Shown: positions 37,279 through 47,556 of the stretch, in pieces
Position numbering within the stretch: the first letter of the stretch is position 1
How the letters are laid out: each line of letters opens with the position of its first letter
DNA from: Thiodiazotropha sp040791665
Lineage (GTDB): Bacteria > Pseudomonadota > Gammaproteobacteria > Chromatiales > Chromatiaceae
Reading direction: 5' to 3'
NCBI GenBank assembly: GCA_040791665.1
Contig: JBFNNX010000010.1
Location: 1-64,000 of the forward strand
Length of the DNA stretch: 64,000 nt
Program-made: the position numbers and the translations under genes
Notes under the pieces: model-generated
Seen by the model: the letters and a program-made list of their open reading frames with translations, nothing else
The model's database searches: none
Told to the model about the DNA's origin: nothing

Positions 37279-37779
37279 TCAAATATCATCGTAGCGGATA
37301 TCGACGATCCAGTACTGCTTCGTACCGCCCGGCGTTTCGACTGAGACTTGGTCGTCCAAACTTCGCCCCATCAGGGCCTGCGCCAGGGGGGAGTCCAGGC
37401 TAATGTAATTGGCTTGCATACCGATCTCATCGGGTCCCACAATCCGGTAAAGCTGTTCGCTCCCGTCTTCGTCTTCCAAACTCACCCAGGCGGAAAAAAA
37501 GACCTGTCGTTGATCACTGGGTGGTTTATTGACGATTTTGAGGGTCGGTACTCTTTTCTGCAGGTATCGAATACGCCAATCGATCTCTCGCAACTCCTTT
37601 TTACGGTAGATATATTCCGCATTCTCGGAACGGTCTCCCTCCGCAGCCGCAGCCGCCAATGCCTGGGTGACTTTGCGCCGACGACCCCATAGGGCCTGCT
37701 CTTCCTGCTTAAGAAGGTCATACCCGGTTTGTGTAATGTAGGGGGATTTTGCTGGAGCAGGTGGTCTATATCGTCCCAT
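37279..37779 (-). CDS. greB: Transcription elongation factor GreB
   Basis: 166 aa. N-terminal coiled coil with acidic tip (ALAAAAAEGDRSENAEYIYRKKELREIDWRI) and C-terminal FKBP-like domain (GPDEIGMQANYISLDSPLAQALMGR). GreB stimulates transcript cleavage by backtracked RNA polymerase. The RRRKVTQALA start of the coiled coil and the IYRKKELREID sequence fit GreB rather than GreA. Confidence 0.95.
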   Translation of the reverse strand: MGRYRPPAPAKSPYITQTGYDLLKQEEQALWGRRRKVTQALAAAAAEGDRSENAEYIYRKKELREIDWRIRYLQKRVPTLKIVNKPPSDQRQVFFSAWVSLEDEDGSEQLYRIVGPDEIGMQANYISLDSPLAQALMGRSLDDQVSVETPGGTKQYWIVDIRYDDI

Positions 37780-38113
37780 CTTTCAACCCGGCGAGGGTGC
37801 GACTTGAAACTTGTGTGTGATGTTATGTCAAAGTTCCGTATGAGCATAGCCACCGGGGCCAGTTAACACCAGGGCCAGTTATCAGGCGCTAGCCTGATCA
37901 TCACCTTTCAGAGATTACAATAATAACCATGCTGGCGGTAAAGGGTCTTTAAGGTAGCCTGCCAGTGTAGGATAGTATGGGGATGCTCACAACATTCGGG
38001 AGGTTCAGGGCTTGTAAGTCAGTGACCCCCTTCTTTGAAATGGATAGGTGATCATCTACAATCGATAGTCAATTGTCTATCTGGATTGCATGGAGATAAC
38101 GGGAGCAGGAATA
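37780..38113. other. Intergenic region with a 10-bp direct repeat
   Basis: Divergent promoter region between greB and the subtilisin gene. No gene seen. GGGCCAGTTA occurs twice (37856-37865 and 37872-37881), 16 bp apart, a spacing of about 1.5 helix turns. Confidence 0.45.
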
Positions 38114-40669
38114 ATGATACGATTGGATAAACTCACTATGTTAGGCCTCTCCCTGGTAGTGGCGTCCATTATTGCAGCCTGCGGAGGTGGAGGCGGTGGT
38201 GGCAATGGGGATGCGCAGAGAGTAACCATCAGTGGAAGCCTGATCGTTCCATCCTTCGTTGTTACAGACAGCGATGTCAACGATGTGGTTACCACCCCAG
38301 TCCCCAACCACCCGTTGACCGCCGCTCAGTCGGTACCCAATCCAGTCAATATAGGCGGATATGTAAACCAGCCCCGCGAAGGTTTTCCCGGACACTCGTT
38401 TAATGCAGGCGATACTGATGACTACTTCCTCATAGATATGCAGGCAGGCCAGACGCTTTTACTCAATATCGCCGATCTGGCCAATGGCGAAGATCTGGAT
38501 CTGTTCCTTTACGATATCAACGGCCAATTGGTCGATGCTTCGTTGGGAATCACCAAATTTGAATCGCTTCTGATTCCAGCGGATGGACAGTACTACGTGA
38601 ATGTCTATGCCGTAAGCGGTGCCTCCAACTATCTGCTTTCCGTTGGTTTGACACCGCAAGCCCAGTTGCCAAGCGGTGCACTCAGGCTATCCGATGAGTT
38701 TTTGCCGCAGGAAATCTTGGTGCACTTCAACGACCTCTCGGTTCAGGCCCGTATGGAGGACCCTCTCTTAGCGCAGTTCCAGTTCGACACTGAAAATTAC
38801 GGCAGCGGCGTGCAACGACTGAAATTGAAGGAACAGGCAGGCATGGTGGCCGCCAGGGCTGTGGTTGAATCACAGTTGTCCGATCAGCAGCGGCAGAAGC
38901 TCGATACGCTGCTCGCAGTCAAGGCATTACAGAAACGGTTCGATGTGGACTATGCGGAACCCAATTACATCGTGCAACCCTCGGCTACGCCAAATGATGA
39001 GTACTACAGCCTGCAGTGGCACTATCCGCAGATCAATTTGCCCCAGGCCTGGGATATCACTACTGGAGACAACAGCGTGATAGTGGCGGTCATCGATACA
39101 GGTGTGCTGCTCGATCATCCGGAAATGAGTGGCCAGCTCGTGGCAGGATACGATTTCATCTCAGATGCGGAGAGTGCCGGCGACGGTGACGGCATCGATG
39201 CCAATCCCAATGATGAGGGGGATGCGGTCCAGGATGGCGCCTCCTCATCCTTTCACGGTACCCATGTGGCGGGTACGGTCGCTGCGCGAACAAACGATAG
39301 CCGGGGAGCCGCCGGTGTTGCTTGGGATAGCAGGATTATGCCGATCCGCGTGCTGGGCAAGAACGGGGGCAACACCTTGGATCTAGCGGAGGGGATACGG
39401 TATGCCGCCGGCTTGTCCAATGCATCCGGCACCCTGCCTGCGCAACGGGCCGACATAATCAACTTGAGTCTCGGTGGGAATGCCGACAGCCAGATAACGC
39501 GGGAAGCGGTGGCGGCGGCCCGTGCCGAGGGTGTGATCATCATTGCCGCGGCGGGAAACGAGAACACTTCCCAGCTCTCTTATCCCGCTTCGAATGCTGG
39601 TGTGGTTTCCGTAAGTGCGGTGGACATCAATCGCAATCTCGCATTCTATTCCAACTATGGTGCGATGATTGATGTGGCCGCCCCGGGTGGTGATCTGCGA
39701 CTGGATCTCAATGGCGATTCGAGGCCCGATGGTGTATTGAGCGCAGGTGGAGACGACTCATCAGATACGCTCAGCTATCAGTTGGTGTTCTATAACGGGA
39801 CCTCCATGGCGGCGCCCCATATTGCCGGTGTGGCGGCGCTGATGAAGGCGGTCTATCCCGCTTTGACGCCCGCCGAGTTCGATGCGATGCTCGCCGGGGG
39901 AGAACTGACCCGCGATCTTGGTGATACGGGAAGAGACGATCTCTATGGTCATGGTTTGATCGATGCCTTCAAGGCAGTGGACGCTGCACAACAACGGGGC
40001 GGGGGAGGGGTACTCGTGGATCCTGCATTGAGCGTCAACCCTCAGAGCTTGAACTTCTCCCATAATCTGCAGAGCACAACGCTTTTCATCGAACAGATCG
40101 GAGGGGATCTGGGAAGCGTTCAGATATCGGAAGATATCAGTTGGTTGACTCTACAGGCCAACCAGGTCGATGCTTCCGGTTATGGCAGTTACAGTGTCGT
40201 CAGCGATCGATCCGGACTGGCTGCGGGTACCTATTCGGGGACTATCCAGATCAATGCCGGAAGCGCAAGCGCGGCAGTGGAAGTCATTATGCAGGTTCTC
40301 GATACATCGATTTCCGGTGATGCGGGTATCCACTACGTACTACTGGTGAATAATGATACCGATGAGGTCCTACAGCAGTTCCAGGTCGATGCGGTAGGGG
40401 AGAACGTTAACTACAGTTTCAGCGAGGTGGCATCGGGCGACTACCTGATCTATGCCGGTTCCGACATGGATATGGATGGCATCATTTGCGATGCCGGCGA
40501 GTCTTGCGGCGCGTATGCGACCGCTTCACAGCCCAGCATAATCACCGCTGAGTCGACCGATATCACCGAGCGAAATTTTACGACCTCTTACGAATATCAG
40601 TCTCCGAGTTCACAATCTCTCGGGAATCAGCCCCGGACACTGTTGTTGAGACGGCTGGATGTAGAGTAA
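38114..40669 (+). CDS. Subtilisin-like (S8) serine protease lipoprotein
   Basis: 851 aa from ATG 38114 (AGGA SD). Lipobox IAAC at Cys23 followed by a glycine run, so anchored to the outer membrane. Order: PPC-type pre-peptidase domain (about 85-190), a propeptide-like region, then the S8 catalytic domain with Asp328 (VIDTGV), His381 (HGTHVAG) and Ser564 (NGTSMAAPH). After it a BACON-like beta domain (about 645-735) and a final domain with an acidic DMDMDGIICDAGE loop. Next gene is a PrcB-like lipoprotein, as in the dentilisin protease complex of Treponema. Confidence 0.92.
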   Translation: MIRLDKLTMLGLSLVVASIIAACGGGGGGGNGDAQRVTISGSLIVPSFVVTDSDVNDVVTTPVPNHPLTAAQSVPNPVNIGGYVNQPREGFPGHSFNAGDTDDYFLIDMQAGQTLLLNIADLANGEDLDLFLYDINGQLVDASLGITKFESLLIPADGQYYVNVYAVSGASNYLLSVGLTPQAQLPSGALRLSDEFLPQEILVHFNDLSVQARMEDPLLAQFQFDTENYGSGVQRLKLKEQAGMVAARAVVESQLSDQQRQKLDTLLAVKALQKRFDVDYAEPNYIVQPSATPNDEYYSLQWHYPQINLPQAWDITTGDNSVIVAVIDTGVLLDHPEMSGQLVAGYDFISDAESAGDGDGIDANPNDEGDAVQDGASSSFHGTHVAGTVAARTNDSRGAAGVAWDSRIMPIRVLGKNGGNTLDLAEGIRYAAGLSNASGTLPAQRADIINLSLGGNADSQITREAVAAARAEGVIIIAAAGNENTSQLSYPASNAGVVSVSAVDINRNLAFYSNYGAMIDVAAPGGDLRLDLNGDSRPDGVLSAGGDDSSDTLSYQLVFYNGTSMAAPHIAGVAALMKAVYPALTPAEFDAMLAGGELTRDLGDTGRDDLYGHGLIDAFKAVDAAQQRGGGGVLVDPALSVNPQSLNFSHNLQSTTLFIEQIGGDLGSVQISEDISWLTLQANQVDASGYGSYSVVSDRSGLAAGTYSGTIQINAGSASAAVEVIMQVLDTSISGDAGIHYVLLVNNDTDEVLQQFQVDAVGENVNYSFSEVASGDYLIYAGSDMDMDGIICDAGESCGAYATASQPSIITAESTDITERNFTTSYEYQSPSSQSLGNQPRTLLLRRLDVE

Positions 40670-40733
40670 ATGAGCCGCTTGAGTTGGCGACAATGTACTT
40701 ATTCCAACTCAATAAAAACTGGAGAGCACCAGG

Positions 40734-41240
40734 ATGTTACGATACAAGATGCAATGCGATTGGAAGAGATTGACCGGTTTGGGACTGATGCTGCTGGTTT
40801 CTTCAGGGTGCAATACGATGGCCTCATTATCAGTCAGTGTGCTTGAACAGGGGTATGTCTGCAGCGTCAACCAGACAGCGGGTCTACAATTGCTATCCGA
40901 TGCCGTTTCGAAACAGACTGACAGCGCCAGAATTGGCGTCAGTAAACCGCAAAAAGATACAAATGCCGGCCTGGCTCAGGAGCAATTCTGGATAGTCAGA
41001 GTCAATATGGGACAGCAACCTAGTGGTGGTTATGCCCTTCGTCTCATTTCCGAACATCTTGAGATCACATCCGATACGGCAAGGGTTGCCGTGGAGTGGC
41101 TTCAGCCCAAACCCGGTTCCGTGCAAATTCAGGCGCTGACCTATCCTTGTCTCTATCTGAAGATTGCCAAGGGCGATTACTCACGCCTGGAAATCGTCGA
41201 TCAAGAGGGCGTTGTCAGACATGACCTGAATCTCAAATAA
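40734..41240 (+). CDS. PrcB-like lipoprotein (protease complex subunit)
   Basis: 168 aa. Signal peptide with lipobox (LLVSSGC). The C-terminal half is a PrcB_C domain, with the hallmark GQQPSGGYALRL. In Treponema denticola PrcB stabilises the outer-membrane subtilisin PrtP. Here the gene follows an S8 lipoprotein protease by 64 bp on the same strand, so a similar partnership is likely. The central part carries two cysteines (YVCSVNQ, YPCLYL) that could pair. Confidence 0.8.
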   Translation: MLRYKMQCDWKRLTGLGLMLLVSSGCNTMASLSVSVLEQGYVCSVNQTAGLQLLSDAVSKQTDSARIGVSKPQKDTNAGLAQEQFWIVRVNMGQQPSGGYALRLISEHLEITSDTARVAVEWLQPKPGSVQIQALTYPCLYLKIAKGDYSRLEIVDQEGVVRHDLNLK

Positions 41241-41569
41241 TCGTTGCCGATATGTCATCGGTGTCAATCGATTTGTAAAATCCGTGCTACAAGCTCTCCT
41301 CCATCCCATTCCTAACCTGGTCGGTAGTTGATATCCAAAACCATATAAACTGATGAAGCATATTGTCTCCGAATCTCTGACCACTACCCCCCCATGTGCT
41401 TTTCACCAGACACTGACCGTAAAAGAGTGATGGGAAGCGACTTAAGGAACAGTGACTATTTGTAATATTCGACTGCTGTGTGAAAAATTACCGAGTAAAA
41501 ATTTCTAATAGGACTAGCATATAGATATAGGCTTTTCGGTGAACAACCTGTCATAGGGGTATTCATGCC
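41241..41569. other. Intergenic region, no gene seen
   Basis: About 330 bp between the PrcB-like gene and the next hypothetical gene. A short CCGAT/ATCGG dyad near 41246 lacks a T-run. No convincing RNA gene. Confidence 0.45.
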
Positions 41570-41941
41570 GTGTTAGTAGAAGATGCAATTACTTCATTTG
41601 ATGCGCCGCATCCTGCGGCTGTGTGGGCTGAAGCCATCTCCCTGGATCCACTCCAAGTGGATTGCGTTACCACGATTATGTTGTCGATTCTCGACAATCA
41701 CTGCGAAATGGGGCTGGAAGAGCAAATTGCACTTATGGCGATATACGGTGTGATGAAGCACCGCGACGGGATTGTATTGGAAAAGGCTGTGCATCAGGCC
41801 ATTGAGCGTGCTCAGATATCGAACGATCAGCGGATAACGGACGAAATACATGAGCTTCGTCTGTATGCCGAGCGGGCCATCCCGCGGCAGATCATGCGCT
41901 ATTTCAAACGTTTCTTACAAGAGTCTCTGTATGGTTTCTGA
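41570..41941 (+). CDS. Hypothetical helical protein
   Basis: 123 aa from GTG 41570 (AGGGG about 11 nt upstream). Largely alpha-helical, soluble, no signal peptide; a central stretch ILDNHCEMGLEEQIALMAIYGV and a basic C-terminus (IPRQIMRYFKRFLQ). No family recognised. Its stop is 11 bp from the end of a convergent hypothetical gene. Confidence 0.6.
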   Translation: MLVEDAITSFDAPHPAAVWAEAISLDPLQVDCVTTIMLSILDNHCEMGLEEQIALMAIYGVMKHRDGIVLEKAVHQAIERAQISNDQRITDEIHELRLYAERAIPRQIMRYFKRFLQESLYGF

Positions 41942-41952
41942 TAACGACCGGA

Positions 41953-42519
41953 TCAGCTTGGAGGAATGATGGAGAAAGAGAGCCAGAACAGGGCTGCTTC
42001 GTCTTCCTCTTTCAATGACTCCTTGAGAATGACATTGCCTGATTTAGTGACCCAATGAAGCACGGATTCCATTCCCTGTATGACGGGAATCTGGGGATTG
42101 CTGTTGGCCGGTGCGCCGAGTTGTTGCCGAAGTTGCTGCTTCAACAGTTCATGATAGTTTCCGCGATAGCCGATCTTTACGCCATTGATCCAGCTATCGT
42201 GGAAAAAAATGGTTACATAGTGGGCAGGGATGTCGTTGTAAATACCGATGCGTGAGGCGCATAAACGATTGCCGAAACTACTCAACTCATCTTTACATGT
42301 CCAGGTTATGTCGGGAAATACCTGTTTCAAATCCTCTTCGCTGATTTGATTGTCCAGTGCTTCTAAATTCAATGCGATCTCATCCTCGCCCCATAGGGTC
42401 AGCAGCACGATATCCGTGCGGCGCTGTCCGTCTTCCGTGAAGACCAGCCAGAATATGGGACCGATGACAATGAAGAAGATCAAGAAACGTTTGTAAAATG
42501 AGGGTATTTTGAAATTCAT
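41953..42519 (-). CDS. Hypothetical membrane-anchored protein
   Basis: 188 aa. One N-terminal membrane segment (FLIFFIVIGPIFWLVF) followed by a periplasmic-looking domain with two cysteines (WTCKDEL, RLCASRI) and a mixed alpha/beta pattern. No family recognised. Confidence 0.65.
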   Translation of the reverse strand: MNFKIPSFYKRFLIFFIVIGPIFWLVFTEDGQRRTDIVLLTLWGEDEIALNLEALDNQISEEDLKQVFPDITWTCKDELSSFGNRLCASRIGIYNDIPAHYVTIFFHDSWINGVKIGYRGNYHELLKQQLRQQLGAPANSNPQIPVIQGMESVLHWVTKSGNVILKESLKEEDEAALFWLSFSIIPPS

Positions 42520-42606
42520 GAAGTCATTGACATATTTTGATATCGGTATTTACAGCGGCTGCAACTTTACAGTTGTCGATCGCTGACACAATGTCTTTCC
42601 CCGCCA

Positions 42607-42642
42607 CCCCATCGGTATCTTTCAATACCGATGGGGGGTTTT
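42607..42642. terminator. 12-bp hairpin between acs and the hypothetical gene
   Basis: Perfect stem CCCCATCGGTAT/ATACCGATGGGG (42607-42618 with 42625-42636). GG and TTTTA follow on the plus strand, nothing T-rich on the minus strand, although the only nearby gene needing a 3' end (acs) is on the minus strand. Confidence 0.55.
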
Positions 42643-42706
42643 AGGCTAGGGCCTGGAATCCATCAAACAGCAAAAAACCGTTCGCCAGACACCAAACAGC
42701 GGGATG

Positions 42707-44653
<1,947 letters not shown>

Positions 44654-44807
44654 TGGATTCTCCTCAACGGTGGTTATTCATTTTCAACAGCAGCTATGTC
44701 TGTGTAAGTCGTTAGTTTGTTAAGAGCATGCTAAATTATTCCTAAAAATGTAAACCGATGCGTGAAAACGGTTTTTTTCTCCAGAATTTTCATCATTCTA
44801 TTGCCAG

Positions 44808-45500
44808 TCAACGTGTAAGGAAACGCTTTAGTTGACATTGGCTGGGTTGTGGCACCATCTCAGATGCCATGGCTAAAAACAACTCAGCAGTGGCGACGGC
44901 GTCACTTAATGCGTTGTGTGCCTTGTAATTGGGTAAATTATAACGCGGACGCAGGTTGAACAGACGCAGATCTCCCGGTTGTATGGTGTGATTTCGGTGT
45001 TCAAAGATGCGTTGCGCCAATACCAGGGTATCGATTATCGGTATGACAAAGGGTGCGCCGAACAATTTTTCACAGGCGGCACTGATGAATTTCTGCTCAA
45101 TCGCGGAATAGTGCACCAGCATGACTTTGCCGGCCATGTGTTGCAGGAGTTCCTGCAAGGCATCATGGATCGAAACACCGGTAGCGGCCTGGTCATCGGT
45201 AATCTGGTGGATGACCGCCGACTCCTCCGGGATCTCCTCGTCGATCGTGATCAACTGGTGACGTGCAGTCTCGAGTTTGATGGTCATGTGATTCATCTCG
45301 ACCAGGCCGAAGCTGAGGATCTTGTCTTTGTTCGGATCGAGGCCCGTGGTTTCAAGATCAAGGGAAACGATCGACAGTTGCTCACATTGGGTGCTTTTCG
45401 AGGTCAGCGGGGTAGAGAGATAGTCATGCAGAATTCCCGGTTCAGCTTTTGCCAAAGCCCTTTTTCGCAGAGAATCCAAGCTGAGGAATCTTGAAAACAT
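44808..45500 (-). CDS. DEDD 3'-5' exonuclease, DnaQ/PolC-epsilon-like
   Basis: 230 aa. Exonuclease domain with ExoI SLDLETTGLDP, ExoII VHYSAIEQKF (Asp replaced region typical of this subgroup, conserved His/Glu) and ExoIII HNALSDAVATAELFLA. The ATG is 2 bp after the stop of the DUF294 gene, so translation is likely coupled. This exonuclease-DUF294 pairing is common beside acs and the VC_2705-type symporter; the functional reason is unclear. Confidence 0.88.
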   Translation of the reverse strand: MFSRFLSLDSLRKRALAKAEPGILHDYLSTPLTSKSTQCEQLSIVSLDLETTGLDPNKDKILSFGLVEMNHMTIKLETARHQLITIDEEIPEESAVIHQITDDQAATGVSIHDALQELLQHMAGKVMLVHYSAIEQKFISAACEKLFGAPFVIPIIDTLVLAQRIFEHRNHTIQPGDLRLFNLRPRYNLPNYKAHNALSDAVATAELFLAMASEMVPQPSQCQLKRFLTR

Positions 45501-45502
45501 AA

Positions 45503-47374
45503 CTATACGAAACGTCCGCCCTGGTAGCGGTTTTCCATGGCGTCCTGCATCTCCTGGATTACCCTGAAGGCATCCTTCAGATGCCTGCGCTCAAGGTCCG
45601 ACAGCTCCTCCGGTGACAGGTAGTTGTCCGGTTTTAGCCCTCTACGGATCTGCTCAGCCTGGTGATAGATGCGGATGCTGGCGATAAACTCCAATGCGTC
45701 GACCAGGTTCTCTCCCATGTCTCGGCTGAGGACAGTCGTTTCCGCCGCCGCCTCCAGCCTCTCTGTGGTGTTCACGGGTGTGAGCCCCTGATCGAGCGCG
45801 AACACCCGGGCGATATCGGTGATGGGTACGATGCCCCGGTGTTTGATGTCGAAGGTGTCGTCATGCTTGCCGTCATGAATCAGAACGAAGGTGCGGAAAA
45901 AACCCAGCGGGGGCCGGTGATGCAGGGCATTTGCCGCCATGTAGGCGGTGAAGATGCCGTTACCACGGGTCTTGTTGAGAATATCGGTTCGCAATTCGTT
46001 GAAGAGTTCTACCTCGCCATAGATGGGACGCAGGTCGAAAAAGATACTCGACAGCATTAGCGCCATCGGTTCGGGTTTGTTGATCCAGGCATTGAAGTAC
46101 TTTCGCCAGATCTGCAGAGTCTGCCGCCATTTCGGATTTGTCGCCATGGCATCACCGGGGCAGTAGATGAAACCGCATGCATTGAGACCGTCGGAGACAC
46201 GTTTCGCCAAGCGTTCAAAGTAGTCTGCGTGTTCAGGTTTCATCTCATCCGATATCAGCATGGCATTGTCCTGATCGGAATGGGATGTCTGTTCGCCACG
46301 CGCCTGAGAACCCCCGCACAACCAGACGTAACGTACCGGAGGTGGTCCAAGTTCGGCCTCGGCCATCTCGATCAGGCGTGCAGTCAATGAATCGGTGATA
46401 GAGGATATGGCTTCGCCGATGTGTAGTGCGGAGGCATTGGAATTGGCGAGATGGAACTGAAGGTCAGGCAGCCGTTCGCTGACGTGAGCCAGGTCTTCCA
46501 CAGTGGCGGCCTTGCGGATGTCACTGGCCAGGTAGGCCGAATTCGTGGATTGGTGCCGCGCCAGATCGGTTGCGGTCAACATGCCGACAACCTCATCTCC
46601 CCTTTTTACAGGAAGATGATGCACATGGAGCCGCGTCATGGTCATCAATGCCTGGATTGCCATGGTGCCTTCCTGGATGGTCTCCAGGTTGGTGGTCATG
46701 ATCTGGCTGACCGGCTGATCGACGGAGACACCTGCCGCAATACAGCGTTTGCGCAGATCCCTGTCGGTGATGACGCCTGCCAGTTGCGTTCCTTTCAGGA
46801 TCATCACCGAAGAGACATTTTTGTCACTCATCAACTCCGCCGCCTGGCGGATAGTGCTGTTGATATCGATGGTGACCGGTGTCTTCTTGATCAGATCGGA
46901 GACCTCCACAGTCATCTCCGCAACGCAATTCTTCTCGTCTCCGTAGTCCTGCAGGGTTCTAACGGCCTGTTTCAGCCGATCCCTGATCGATTCTGCGAAA
47001 TGGCGGTCGAAGGCCGGCTCCGTCTTGCGCAACGTTTTCAATATGTAGCACGGCAATTGATAGATCAGGCTATCCTCGACCGCCAGGCCGTGGCTCGCCC
47101 TGCTGAAATCGATCAACTGGCAATCGGTGGTGTAGAGGCCACCCTCAGCCAGCTTCTCCACCAGGTTATCCTCATCATCACGAAGTTCGATGGCGCCACT
47201 GCGGAGGATATAGATGAACCCCTGGGTCGTGTCAGCGGGTGGGAACAGGCTCCCGCGGCGCAGATAGCGAATTTCGAGGGACTTGGGAAGTTGATTGAGT
47301 TGCTCTTCGGGCAGGGCATCGAAGGGAGGGCGTTGCGCCAGAAAATCGCGAATCTCGACCAGTTCGATTTCCAT
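45503..47374 (-). CDS. cNMP-binding / CBS / nucleotidyltransferase-like DUF294 protein
   Basis: 623 aa from ATG 47374; ATG 47389 is a possible earlier start, neither has a strong SD. Domains in order: cNMP-binding-like (20-135), two CBS motifs (about 160-275, SSVMILKGTQLAGVITDRDLRKR and VHHLPVKRGDEVVGMLTATDLAR), DUF294 nucleotidyltransferase-like domain with CGGSQARGEQTSHSDQDNAML (GS...D-x-D), and the DUF294 substrate-binding C-terminal domain. Proteins of this layout are thought to sense nucleotides and modify or signal to transporters. Genes on either side are an exonuclease and a Na+/solute symporter. Confidence 0.93.
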   Translation of the reverse strand: MEIELVEIRDFLAQRPPFDALPEEQLNQLPKSLEIRYLRRGSLFPPADTTQGFIYILRSGAIELRDDEDNLVEKLAEGGLYTTDCQLIDFSRASHGLAVEDSLIYQLPCYILKTLRKTEPAFDRHFAESIRDRLKQAVRTLQDYGDEKNCVAEMTVEVSDLIKKTPVTIDINSTIRQAAELMSDKNVSSVMILKGTQLAGVITDRDLRKRCIAAGVSVDQPVSQIMTTNLETIQEGTMAIQALMTMTRLHVHHLPVKRGDEVVGMLTATDLARHQSTNSAYLASDIRKAATVEDLAHVSERLPDLQFHLANSNASALHIGEAISSITDSLTARLIEMAEAELGPPPVRYVWLCGGSQARGEQTSHSDQDNAMLISDEMKPEHADYFERLAKRVSDGLNACGFIYCPGDAMATNPKWRQTLQIWRKYFNAWINKPEPMALMLSSIFFDLRPIYGEVELFNELRTDILNKTRGNGIFTAYMAANALHHRPPLGFFRTFVLIHDGKHDDTFDIKHRGIVPITDIARVFALDQGLTPVNTTERLEAAAETTVLSRDMGENLVDALEFIASIRIYHQAEQIRRGLKPDNYLSPEELSDLERRHLKDAFRVIQEMQDAMENRYQGGRFV

Positions 47375-47505
47375 AAGAGTGGCTCGCATACGGCTGGAAT
47401 TGAATCCCAGTAGTATGGTGAAAAAAGTTCATTTTGTAACTATTCAACAGCCCCCTGGTACCAGGCTGGTGGATAGTCACTACACAATGTGTATACGTTG
47501 CAGTT

Positions 47506-47529
47506 AAAAAGGCCCCGCCGAAGCGGGGC
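47506..47529 (-). terminator. Rho-independent terminator of the symporter operon
   Basis: 7-bp stem GCCCCGC/GCGGGGC (47512-47518 with 47523-47529), tetraloop CGAA, and a minus-strand CTTTTT run. It lies 28 bp beyond the symporter stop. Confidence 0.92.
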
Positions 47530-47556
47530 ACTTAGTTACTGCTTTAGCGTTTTTGA

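Noticed and set aside
46451..47413. 320-codon plus-strand frame antisense to the DUF294 gene
   Set aside because: The minus-strand product has clear cNMP, CBS and DUF294 domains; the antisense frame shows none.
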